Assembly (NCBI GenBank): GCA_965644295.1
Contig: CBFFRP010000199.1
Location: forward strand, 186,001-250,000
DNA: 64,000 nucleotides
Reading direction: 5' to 3'
DNA from: Paraphysomonas bandaiensis
Lineage: Eukaryota > Chrysophyceae
Both the position numbers and the translations under genes were made by a program. Below the pieces are notes generated by a model. That model was not told the DNA's origin, did no database searches, and saw only the letters and a list, made by a program, of their open reading frames with translations. The number at the start of each line of letters is the position of its first letter. Within the stretch, counting starts at the first letter, position 1. Below are positions 1 through 9,684 of the stretch, in pieces.

Positions 1-518
1 GTCAATGCCTATTCGGATATCTATCTATTACTAGCACATCATTACACATCACTGAGATGGATGATGATAACAGAATGAAGGATAACAAGAACAGTGATCA
101 AATATGGTTACGACGTCTTCTCAAAGTGTCTATGCATTTATTCCAAGGAAGTCAGAATAAGTCATATGTTACTATATGATGGCAATATTGTGCTCATTGC
201 GAGATATAAAGGACTCTTGCTGACTAAAAAATTAGCTGTGGTATATTACAATAGATGTTTTTGAAGCAATTGCTTCGTACACGCTATATACTGGCTGTGA
301 CTGAGCTCCATATCTTCTTGACTTTAAGGAATAATTTTATGTCAATACTCTTCTCTGCGTATATGAATATGAACTATATATAGGCTGTACTCACGATACG
401 TGTATATTTAACGTATGTGCACTGTATATTCATGGTGATAAGAGTATAGTATATAGTGCGTATGCTCACCCTGATTCACCAAACAACATATATACTGTGG
501 TTGGTGGTTGGTACTATC
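1..518. other. Gene-free AT-rich flank
   Basis: No convincing coding exon or RNA gene is visible. The stretch is AT-rich with scattered TATATA runs and ends at the 8-bp duplication (511-518) that flanks the small hAT-like element. Confidence 0.5.
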
Positions 519-660
519 CAGGGGTGTGTAACAATTAATTGAATTGAAAATAATTGTAATTGCAATTTAATTGCATGGAAATGGAAAATATGTAGTTATT
601 GCAATTTAATTGCTAAAAAGCATTTGCAATTTAATTGCTATTAATTGTTACGCAGCCCTG
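519..660. mobile_element. 142-bp hAT-like MITE
   Basis: The element starts CAGGGGTGTGTAACAATTAA and ends in the inverse of CAGGGCTGCGTAACAATTAA. The flanking 8 bases GTACTATC occur as a perfect direct repeat at 511-518 and 661-668. Termini of the CAGGG type with 8-bp target duplications are known for hAT transposons (terminal consensus YARNG). The interior is AT-rich TTAATTGCAATT repeats without coding capacity, so it is non-autonomous. It shares its termini with the 807-bp element at 8082-8888. Confidence 0.88.
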
Positions 661-952
661 GTACTATCCAATACTGGCTACTGGCTACACGAGAGCTATT
701 AGTAATATACCAAATATATATTACTCAATCCATCTAATACATATCATTTTGTGTACAAAATATATAACAAACACAGATATAATATATTTTACTTATGGTA
801 TAATATTATATAATTATATAGAATAATAGCTTCCATCATACACTTAACTATACACTTGCGATAACAAATATAGAGAGCATCTTTGCACCACTAAACCCTC
901 TAAGCACTACTACTGCAATCCGTGTTCAGAACAGTTCAAATTATAACGCATA

Positions 953-2134
953 CTACTCATACTCATTTAATTCTTTTTTCAGTTCTGCTAAGCGCCCATG
1001 CAACTGTAATAGCATTGATTCATCGGAACCCACGTTCACGCCCCGCACGTTTTTTTCTGGCGCAACCGGTCTTACGTTCCGCTTACCCTTGCACCCAGAA
1101 GTAGTACGTCTAAGTAGTGCTGATTCCGCATTTGCTATTTCTTGACGCAATCGGTTTAGCTCGCCTTGGACAGTGGTTATTTCTGCACGCCTCTGGTGCT
1201 GCAAGGAAGTGTATTTGTAGTCATAGTACCGCAGGGCCTTGCGTAGCTCTTTCAGGGTATACTTACTTTCCACTCGTATTTCATCATTTCGAGTCCACTT
1301 GGACTCCAGTGCAGATTCGTATCGCATCACCTCCTCTCTCTGTCGCTTTAGACGTACCTCCAGTTCCTCTCTGCAGGCATCCTCTGCAGATGCAACTTGT
1401 TCCGCTGCACGTTCACGACACTCCTTCAGAGCCTGTTTGATATTGTTCCGCTGGAGAGCTGACTCATTTTGACTCTTGGCGAGAACCTCGGTCGCTATAC
1501 GAGAGTTGTGTCGTAACACAAGGTACTGCTCTGTCACAGCCTTTAAATTCGACAACGAGGTCGCGTGCGCATTTCTAAGGGAAAAGAGAAAATTATCTAA
1601 GGACTTTGTGAGAGCTTCACGCTTTTGTTCTTCTAGAGACTTATTTTCCAATATAGCTCGATCTAGCTTACTATGTAAAGCCTTGCACTCACTGGCAATG
1701 TTTTGCCGCAATAAAATAGATTCTTGAAGAGCTCTGGCAAGTTCATCCGCGCCTTCACGCATAAGCTGTTCCATCTCAGCAGCCCTAATCTTTTCCCCGT
1801 TATCTCGCTTTTGTATTGGCTTCGTAGCAGCAACCAATTGCTTGAGATGTTGTGCCTCATAGTAACCCTCTAAGTGGAACTTGTCCAGTATTAATCTCGC
1901 CTCTAGTATCTCCGCCTGTCTCTCTAATATTTCAATTTTCTTCTTAAAAATTCCTGAATCTAACACTACAGATGATGTCTCGCTGTCGAGCCATCTTCCA
2001 CGGAGCTCTGATAGCTCTTTCATATGTTTCTCGGTAGTTGCTAGCTCTTCTATTGCTTGTCTATACTCTTCCTCAAAGTCGAGTGCTCGTTTACGAGCAA
2101 GCTCCACTGAATTCAGCACATTCATACTCGACAA
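953..2134 (-). CDS. Coiled-coil protein of unknown function (393 aa)
   Basis: A single uninterrupted frame starts at Met (2134); a second Met lies at residue 4. Nearly the whole length is charged heptad-like sequence rich in Glu, Lys, Leu, Arg and Ala (about residues 8-330), interrupted by a short basic non-helical stretch near 335-365 (KGKRNVRPVAPEKNVRG) before a last short helix. There is no signal peptide or membrane segment, so a cytosolic or nuclear, cytoskeletal or kinetochore-like scaffold is possible. I do not recognise a family. The coding status rests on length, composition and lack of stops. The forward-strand frames over it are antisense shadows. Confidence 0.7.
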   Translation of the reverse strand: MSSMNVLNSVELARKRALDFEEEYRQAIEELATTEKHMKELSELRGRWLDSETSSVVLDSGIFKKKIEILERQAEILEARLILDKFHLEGYYEAQHLKQLVAATKPIQKRDNGEKIRAAEMEQLMREGADELARALQESILLRQNIASECKALHSKLDRAILENKSLEEQKREALTKSLDNFLFSLRNAHATSLSNLKAVTEQYLVLRHNSRIATEVLAKSQNESALQRNNIKQALKECRERAAEQVASAEDACREELEVRLKRQREEVMRYESALESKWTRNDEIRVESKYTLKELRKALRYYDYKYTSLQHQRRAEITTVQGELNRLRQEIANAESALLRRTTSGCKGKRNVRPVAPEKNVRGVNVGSDESMLLQLHGRLAELKKELNEYE

Positions 2135-3246
2135 GACACGGATTTATAATATCAACTAATGGGAGTAATGTGATATGGAAATGAATCAAGCGGATTGGGT
2201 TGTTAGGATGATATATGAGCCCATAGACATGATGATACATGCATGATGTTCAGTCAATGCTGTAATCTAAAATTCAAATAGTAAACAAAAAAGTCCCTGA
2301 GGCAAACACATATTGCAGAAAAGCCTTATTTAATACAACAGTAATCTCAGGGTTTTGGCATAAAAAGGGTTTTTTGATGTCTCGTGGGAGGAGAAATCTA
2401 CATTTTCTTTAGATGCCATCACAGCAAAGAAGTATATCGGATCTTAATGCATTGTGTGGCAGGTGGCAGGCATATAATGGGAGGGAGATCTATAGGAAGT
2501 CCATTGAGAGCAATGGAAAGAAGAGAACCATATCAACCCTACAAATTATGTTGCGGAGGAACTCTTACCATATATTTCACATGACAGTGATATATGGTAA
2601 ATGATAATTCAGCGTATGTCTGTTGCACGAGCAAGATCTCTTCTAGACTGCTGTGTGCTATATGAAATCTACACACAGAGCTACAAAGCAAAGAGAAGGA
2701 CGACACACTAATACAGAGGAAGAAGATGACAGTGGAATTGATATATCATTGAATATGTCGAGCACTGAATTAGTGAAAGCTGCTTTAGTGAATGTCGTAA
2801 CCGTAGAGCTGTAATATAAGTAACGTTGACTAAGGGCTAGCATGATATAACATAACCAGCTAACATAATATAGCCGTGAGGTATTCATTATCAAGCTCTT
2901 CTGTAAGTGGAAGGTGGAACCATTTTTAGGGAGCAAATACAGGATGCACACAACACTCGCTAGTCTCAGTAAGTTATCTACCGGATAAATTCTTTCTACT
3001 CGCCATAGAATAGTCTACGAGGACCTTTCCCCAAGTACGATAGCATAGGATAAAATTATTATTTGTGAACATCGACAGTTACTAATATTCAATGTGAGTC
3101 AGTCAATGCAATACCAAGATAATGTTCATCTCACTCCACATCATGACACAATAAAACGCCATACTATAGAATACCATAAAAATTTAGGAACTCAGCCATG
3201 CGGCTTCTAAAATAAAATTAATCACACACACCATTGGCCTCAAAAA
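2135..3246. other. Intergenic; possible degenerate exons at 2413-2813 (+)
   Basis: Mostly non-coding. On the forward strand 2413-2600 is open, followed by GTAAAT and a CTTCTAG acceptor about 50 bases on, then an acidic open stretch to about 2813. The reading frames on the two sides do not join cleanly, so I do not call a gene. Low confidence that this is a decayed or lineage-specific gene. Confidence 0.2.
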
Positions 3247-4252
3247 TCAGTGCACGACTTCACCGAGGCCTAGCTTCAGCACTCTTCGTGTATCTGCGCG
3301 CCTGGTCATTCCTCCACCTTCAGTGATGAACACGCTGCTGTCAGGAAAACCACGGACGGAATCGCATCCAAGGCGAGCTGAGGAAGGGCTCGTCAGACCA
3401 GACGCCAGTATAGTAGATACTGGCGAAGAACCCTCACTCAACGAAAATTGTACAACATTCCCGTCCCTAAAGTCCGCTCCGATGATAGACTTGCCGTCGG
3501 GTGTAAGAGTGAAGTCATCCAACATAGTGACGCCTTCTGGTTCTATTTCCCGCAACGGGACAGCAGAATACTTGCTAGCTCCAGGCCACGAAAGATCATA
3601 CACCATAACTTTACTTCCAATTACCTAGGGCAGGAATACGTGAAATTATCACACGATTCAGGGGATATCATACCTGAGATACATAGAGCAGACGAGATGA
3701 TTGGTCAATATAGGCTCCATCCGCTGCGTACAGCTTCGAGACATAGTCTCGCACATTTCCATTTGTTGGATTGACTTCATAAACTTCACCTTCACCAGGA
3801 AGAAAGTTGCCTTCCGTGGTGACATAGAGCAAGCCGCTGGTCCAATCTGCAGCTACACCATTTCCTGCCTTCGATAAATGTGCAATAATCGTGAAAGAAT
3901 TAGGAGCATTTTTGTCTATATCAATCACAACAAACTCTTTGTTTCCATTTGTTTCGTTTTTCACGGCAGCAGCACCGTAAAGATGTTGACCTGTTTTGTC
4001 CAAAGCCAATCCATTAAGACCCTCCAATCCTGTCAAATGCACTTCTGTGGTATACGAGTTGAGTTTTTCGTCATAGTATACTTTTGATAAGGTGCCCATT
4101 GTCGTATCACTGACCCAAAACAAACTCATGGAAGAATCACACACCAAATTTTCAGCCCAAACAAAATTATCTGCGATAGTTTCAAGCTCAGACGCGCTGA
4201 CCCATACGGCAGATAGATTAATCAAGAAATATATTCCCAGTGAGGATTTCAT
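3247..4252 (-). CDS. Secreted SMP-30/gluconolactonase-like beta-propeller protein
   Basis: Two exons, 4252-3674 and 3624-3247, with a 49-base intron (GTATGA...CCCTAG), give 318 residues. I chose the Met at 4252 because it begins a good signal peptide (basic MKSS, hydrophobic GIYFLINLSAVWV, then SAS); an in-frame Met further upstream would bury it. The body has repeated propeller-blade signatures such as LNGLALDKTGQHLYGA, GNGVAADWTSGLLYVT and LDDFTLTPDGKSIIGADF, as in the SMP-30/gluconolactonase/LRE-like family. Known members hydrolyse lactones or bind divalent metal, but substrate cannot be inferred here. It lies head-to-head with the histidine kinase gene, starts 455 bases apart. Confidence 0.85.
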
Positions 4253-4706
4253 GTTTACAACAGATTTAGCAGTGTTGTTATTATTATTGAAAGCAGGTTT
4301 AGATATTACACAGAGGTTTAAGGAATGGAGATACTGTGACAACAGACACATTCAACACGCACGAGCACTACGACACAGGCATATCTAGGCTCTAGCTATA
4401 CTCTGTACCGCTGTACCTGATACACTGTTAGCAGTGGTGTACCGCTGTACCGATAGAGCTGTACACAATCTGCTGTTTTAAGTTGAGATGAATATACAGC
4501 AATATACGGATGTAGGATTGCAGAAGAATATGCGTATGTGAAGTAGGAAGTAGAAGTAGGTGAAATACTAGTCATCCAACACAACAACAAGACAGTCTGA
4601 GTACGTGTGAAGAGATATATACATACACATAGAGAGAAGGAGAGATAAGGAAGAAGAGTCTATAAGACCCTCTTGCCTCAATTACTTTACTATCATCTGT
4701 AATGAG
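4253..4706. promoter_or_regulatory. Shared divergent promoter with two GTACCGCTGTAC elements
   Basis: This is the head-to-head gap between the SMP-30-like gene (-) and the histidine kinase (+). GTACCGCTGTAC occurs exactly twice, at 4405-4416 and 4439-4450, with a further AGCTGTACAC at about 4457. The element is a variant of the GTACTGCTGTAC motif that recurs in other divergent gaps of this window. Confidence 0.55.
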
Positions 4707-7355
4707 ATGCTAACCATGACAAAAACTACTTCACAAGACAAGCAAAATAATTCAAATGATACAATACGATCATATTTTGCGAGATATTACTTTTATTTTC
4801 TTCGTGTAGTTGTAGTAGTATGTTTATTAGGGGCAGGAGCAGGATGTGGTTATGTATTTCATCAACTTGTTAATGATCTAGAAAATGAAGTAGCAGAGTC
4901 AACATATAAATCAATTGCACAGCATGCACTTAGTAATGCTAAAACACTCACTCAATCTAAACTGGATGCTGGAAAGGCCTTAGCAACACTTGTTTCTTTT
5001 CACCTACCAGACTCTTCAGCTTGGCCTTTCATTGGCCTTTATGGATTTCCAGAAATATCTGATACCATAAATGACTTATCAGAAAATAGGTTTATGAACT
5101 TGGTTGTGCTGGTTGATCCAAGCGATGCCAAAGCTTTCGAAAATCACGCGCAGGAATATTATGGCATGCATAATCCCGAAGGTGCGGGGTACAGTGAATT
5201 CGGTTTTGGCATTTTTGCCGTCAACCACTCTATTAGTAATTATTCAGACGGTCGCTACAATGACATCACCGGCAGAACTTCATTCAGTAGTTCTTACGAT
5301 ATATTGGCTGTTATTTTTTTACACACATTTCCAGCATCATCGGCGTTGATGTACAACATTCATTCAGAGGAATTTCGAGCTAGAGGTGTGGATAGCATGA
5401 TTTCTTGCTTCAATAGCGCTGTGAGTCGAAGCAAGCCTGTTGCGTGTTCGGTAGTTACGGATTTTGTAACCCTGCTTACTATTAGTGATGCAGGCCCATC
5501 GGCCCTCCTTTACCAGCCGGTATATTCTCCCGATAATGCTACGACACTTGTTGGCCTAATAACGACGTCTATTGTCTGGACCTCTGTCCTAGACAGTCTT
5601 TTTCCTGATAAGGTGCGTGACCTGGACTGCGTGATTTCCACAGACACCGCCGCCTATACGTGGACAGTAGGAGGGGGGAAGTCTGTGCTAAAAGGCGCGG
5701 GGGATCTACACAACAAAAAGTTTTCCTCACTTGGTAAAAGTATTGTACTGAATAATGACTTGACCGACGCTTCTGCCTCTGTTCTTTATACTCTTACGTT
5801 ATACCCCACGGAAGCCCTATTCGAGGAGTTTAGAACTAATACCTCGCAATATGTTGGGTTTGGAAGCTCGGCTGTGGCAGTGATATTGCTGATTGGAGTA
5901 CTGCTATTCTACATGTACGAATACAAAACCAGAAAGGAATTTCGAGAGGCGAAGCAAGTCCTTGATTCCAAAAGACGGTTTGTGCGATTCATTTCTCACG
6001 AAATCCGTACGCCTCTGAACACCGTGGTGCTCGGCATGACTCTGATGCAGTCTGAACTGAAAAAAAGACGAAATAGCTGCAAGCTAGAGAACGATGATGA
6101 TAAAGTGGAAGATTTTAACTCTAAAAGGCAGAGAATATGCATGGTAGAGAGTGACTTAGACGAATGGCTTCAGATCAGCACAGATGTACTAGACAATGCC
6201 CAGAATGCGGTGAGCGTCCTCAACGATGTCCTCAGCTACGATAAGGTAGAGACTGGCACGTTGCGATTAGATATAACAGACGTGAATGTGTGGAGTCTCG
6301 TCAATCGCGCTGTCAAAGAGTTTGCGATACAGGCTAGACAGTCAAGCATTACTATGCACCTGATAATGGAGCAGAGGGTTGAGTATACACGATTGAAAGT
6401 TGTAGGGGACCATGTACGTCTAGCGCAGGTCGTGAGGAACTTAATATCGAACGCGCTTAAATTTACGCCTGCTGATGGATCGATTGTGGTGTCGTGTGAG
6501 TGGATTGCAGGAAACGATGCTCGAACCAGTGTTTTTCCGATGGTGTTGAGTCCTGGTAGCGTCGTGCCAGGGCAGATCTGTCCCTCTTCTGGAGTAGTTC
6601 GCATTCAGGTCCAGGACAACGGTGCTGGGATGAAGGAATGCCAAATCAAGAAGCTATTCGACGAGGGGGTACAATTTGACGTGAATACACTGCAGGCTGG
6701 ACAAGGCAGTGGCCTTGGTCTGTATATATCTCAGGGTATTGTAAATCAACATGGTGGAATCATGTATGCTACATCTGAGGGAGTCGGAAAGGGCGCAACC
6801 TTCACTGTAGAACTTCCATTATCTGACACCTTTGAACAGGAGGTTTCGCAGTCAATCCAAGGGAGTGATACGGACAACAATTTGCATGCGGTTACTGAAA
6901 GTTTGTTTTGCGATCTTGGATCAGTTAGCGTCAACACTAATCAACCTAGACCAAGCGTAACAGAGAGTAGTGGTTATAGAATTCTTGTAGTCGACGATGC
7001 CCCGACGAATCGAAAAATGCTAATTAGAATACTTACGAAACAAGGCTATGTGTGCGATTATGCGGAGAGCGGTAGAGAGGCTGTCGATAAATATAGCACC
7101 TGTAATTCCGATAACTACTATCATACGATTTTGATGGACTACGAAATGCCCAGCATGAATGGACCTGAGGCAGCCATGGAATTGCGTGCCATGGGCTGTA
7201 AGAGTCTTATTATAGGAATAACAGGGAACATACTCCCTGATGATGTTACATATTTTAAGTCTTGCGGGGTTTTTGATGTCTTGCCAAAACCACTCAACAT
7301 TGCATCATTGGAACGTGTTTGGAATGAATATGAAGAGTATACTCAGTGTACGTAG
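4707..7355 (+). CDS. Hybrid sensor histidine kinase with C-terminal receiver
   Basis: One uninterrupted exon, 882 residues. It has an N-terminal membrane segment (about 32-52), a large extracytoplasmic sensor region (about 55-385), a second membrane segment (about 390-412), a HisKA dimerisation domain with FISHEIRTP (phospho-acceptor His431), and a HATPase domain with the N box NLISNALKFTP, G1 DNGAGMKE and G2 GQGSGLGLYIS. The receiver begins YRILVVDDAPTNRKM, with phospho-acceptor Asp811 in ILMDYEMP and the conserved KPL near the end. All catalytic residues are present, so an active His-to-Asp phosphorelay sensor is expected. The ligand is unknown. The first 100 codons are markedly more AT-rich than the rest. 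There is no separate phosphotransfer protein in this window. Confidence 0.95.
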   Translation: MLTMTKTTSQDKQNNSNDTIRSYFARYYFYFLRVVVVVCLLGAGAGCGYVFHQLVNDLENEVAESTYKSIAQHALSNAKTLTQSKLDAGKALATLVSFHLPDSSAWPFIGLYGFPEISDTINDLSENRFMNLVVLVDPSDAKAFENHAQEYYGMHNPEGAGYSEFGFGIFAVNHSISNYSDGRYNDITGRTSFSSSYDILAVIFLHTFPASSALMYNIHSEEFRARGVDSMISCFNSAVSRSKPVACSVVTDFVTLLTISDAGPSALLYQPVYSPDNATTLVGLITTSIVWTSVLDSLFPDKVRDLDCVISTDTAAYTWTVGGGKSVLKGAGDLHNKKFSSLGKSIVLNNDLTDASASVLYTLTLYPTEALFEEFRTNTSQYVGFGSSAVAVILLIGVLLFYMYEYKTRKEFREAKQVLDSKRRFVRFISHEIRTPLNTVVLGMTLMQSELKKRRNSCKLENDDDKVEDFNSKRQRICMVESDLDEWLQISTDVLDNAQNAVSVLNDVLSYDKVETGTLRLDITDVNVWSLVNRAVKEFAIQARQSSITMHLIMEQRVEYTRLKVVGDHVRLAQVVRNLISNALKFTPADGSIVVSCEWIAGNDARTSVFPMVLSPGSVVPGQICPSSGVVRIQVQDNGAGMKECQIKKLFDEGVQFDVNTLQAGQGSGLGLYISQGIVNQHGGIMYATSEGVGKGATFTVELPLSDTFEQEVSQSIQGSDTDNNLHAVTESLFCDLGSVSVNTNQPRPSVTESSGYRILVVDDAPTNRKMLIRILTKQGYVCDYAESGREAVDKYSTCNSDNYYHTILMDYEMPSMNGPEAAMELRAMGCKSLIIGITGNILPDDVTYFKSCGVFDVLPKPLNIASLERVWNEYEEYTQCT

Positions 7356-8081
7356 ATTTTTCGAATTTTTTCTTATACAGTAGCGGTTTTTCTTGTGGTG
7401 GATTACCCAACTCTCTTTCATGTACTTGTAGGTTTAGATATAGAATGCTAATGTACTATAGTAATTATAGCTAGTGTATGTCCTTTGACTTTTGAGAGTA
7501 ATTGCAATAATTGTAGAAGAGAAGCGCAAAAAAACTATGATCTAAGCGTGCCGTGATTTCACCACACTCAGTATTCAGTAGCTCTGTGTGACCAATGATA
7601 CTTTCCTCATGAAGTGACATGTCTTAGCATTTAGCCCATATTGTCCCCTGGCAATACTTTTTAAAGGTATGATAGTGAAACATCAAGAATGATCACATCA
7701 CACATCACGTACCTTATCTACTCAATACAGTTGCAAGAAAGCAAGCTCATTATAATGTATTATTCCCATTTTGTTATACTAACCTGAATTAGGATTAACA
7801 GAACGTTCATATATTCTTAGCAACGGGAAATATTTAATATTCGGTTCGAACAGAGAAATTCTATCCTCTTTTAAATATATCACGCAATCGAAATTTACGG
7901 GTAATTCACAATGCAGAGCCATTATTAAAAAGAAGATCATCAAACACTCCGAGTTATATTATATCCTTTGCCTGATGTAGAAGATAATAACCTGTGTTAG
8001 TGGAAGCAATGTATTTTCATAACTAGGACTTCGCAACAAATCTTCTAGAATATGACTGGTGTGTTCAAATGCTATATCTGA
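7356..8081. other. Gene-free stretch
   Basis: 3' flank of the histidine kinase; no convincing exon on either strand. It ends with the 8-bp target duplication ATATCTGA (8074-8081). Confidence 0.5.
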
Positions 8082-8888
8082 CAGGGCTGCGTATCAATTA
8101 ATTGTCAATTAATTCACTCAGGTTGTAGTCAATTATAATTGCAATTATTACTTGCTGTCTCAATTTCAACTATTGCAATTAACTGCAATTATTTAGTACT
8201 AAAATACACTAGCTGCCAATATTGCCACATTGAATCTTCACGACTGCCTTTTTGAATAATAGCAGCACTGTCGCCCAGTTGACGCTCAGAAATCGGGTGC
8301 ATTATGAAGAGTTTTCGCCAATCAATATACAAACGTCGTGGAGGTCAAGCTAGTGTTAACCTTACTTCTGTAATTGTAAGGACACTAGTTGAAACAATTT
8401 CTATTCCTCCCGTATTGCACGAGCTTGGCATGCTCCTTTTCACTTGGCATTAGACTTAACACATCGGAACCAAGCTCGAATGATCGCATATGATTAGATA
8501 GAAGCAAGTAGCAGTCAAACACGGAAAATGTGGAGCCCCTTTTCCTGCAGGACAAATCTCTATTGCAGCCTCTTCGTTGATATTATCATTATTTACTTTC
8601 TCAAATAACACTCGTGCAATGACTTCTGGTGTCAGTAAATTAATTAAAATTACTATGTGAGATAATCCTATGAATATTTTATAGTCATTCACCAATCTTC
8701 GATATTTATCCTAAAAAATGGATTTTTCAATGCCGTTTTTTAGCATCTTTTTAGCATAAAAAGGTGGGTTTTTTAATATCAATTAATTGAAGCTAGCTGG
8801 AGTCAATTATAATTGCAATTATGAATCGATGTCCCAATTTCAACAATTGCAATTTCAATAATTGACAATTAATTGATACGCAGCCCTG
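8082..8888. mobile_element. 807-bp non-autonomous hAT-like element with perfect TIRs and TSD
   Basis: The left end reads CAGGGCTGCGTATCAATTAA and continues with TTGTCAATT; the right end is its exact inverse for about 29 bases. The flanks carry a perfect 8-bp duplication ATATCTGA at 8074-8081 and 8889-8896. Subterminal AATTGCAATTAT repeats occur at both ends. The interior (about 8220-8760) contains only a short 79-codon frame on the minus strand with no transposase features, so mobilisation would have to come from elsewhere. The perfect TIRs and TSD suggest recent insertion. Confidence 0.92.
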
Positions 8889-8928
8889 ATATCTGATACT
8901 GAAGATGATTTAAAGTAGTATATATATA

Positions 8929-9011
8929 TGAAAGTCTTATTATTAGCAATATATAGGCGTCGAGAATCAGCACCAGATTAGTAGTTAGAGATGATTTCTA
9001 GTCAAGCTAGA
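8929..9011. repeat. Dispersed repeat, copy 1
   Basis: About 80 bases including ATGAAAGTCTTAT, TTAGCAAT, AGGCGTCGAG, CAGCACCAGAT and CTAGTCAAGCTAG reappear at about 31010-31090 in the same orientation. A shorter core (TTAGCAATAATAGGCGTC) appears on the minus strand near 17775-17800. Origin unknown; possibly the end of an old element. Confidence 0.7.
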
Positions 9012-9101
9012 AATATAGGATTTATTTTTTGAATTAGTCTTGCACAATTGTCCTTCACATATATGAGGATACTATTGATTTTAACTATAGGGATAAGGAG
9101 A

Positions 9102-9174
9102 ATCGTCCCTTTTGTCCAAAAATTTTAGAGCTCGGACTTTTGCCCTCGTTTCAAAATTTTGAGCGAGGGACGAT
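9102..9174. repeat. Short inverted repeat (fold-back, about 73 bp)
   Basis: The ends are ATCGTCCCT (9102-9110) and AGGGACGAT (9166-9174), exact inverses. Inside, AAAATTTT appears in both arms next to GAGC-type sequence, so most of the stretch can fold into a hairpin. No clear target duplication was found. It may be a miniature element or a structured transcript end; nothing nearby decides. Confidence 0.55.
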
Positions 9175-9684
9175 GATATAGCCTACAAGTCAACACAGCA
9201 TATTTTAGATCAATTTTGATGTGAACGGATAACAAGTCTTGAAGAGAGGGAACTAAATATAGTAGTGTAAAGTTTCGAAGTTATGAGCGTTGGTGTTGAA
9301 TATTGAATACAGTAGAACAGTAGCTGAGACAGTATTACATGCATTAATGCAGCTCTATCAGCAATCTTTTAGACTAGATGGACTTAATAGAGTGACTGTA
9401 TAATTGTAATTGTGTAATGTATAAGTGACATACATGATCAATGGGTGATAAAATATACTTAACATAATATTTTATTTATTTATTGAGTGTTATATTTACT
9501 GAGTTTACAAATCTGCCCCTCATTTTAAAGAAAGACACTAGCGAACTCCCATTATTCTGTGGTCACATACATCTTGTTGAGTAAAAAAATATTATTTAAA
9601 ACGGTCAACAAATAAAAACATGCAGTGTACAAACTATAAAACTGTAATATATTTACGCCACGCAGTGTAATATACCCAAACATA

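Noticed and set aside
1117-1727. Forward-strand frames at the coiled-coil gene
   Set aside because: Antisense shadows of a long, compositionally convincing minus-strand gene.
2413-2813. Possible two-exon gene on the forward strand
   Set aside because: The plausible donor and acceptor join the two open parts in the wrong frame and no family is recognised.
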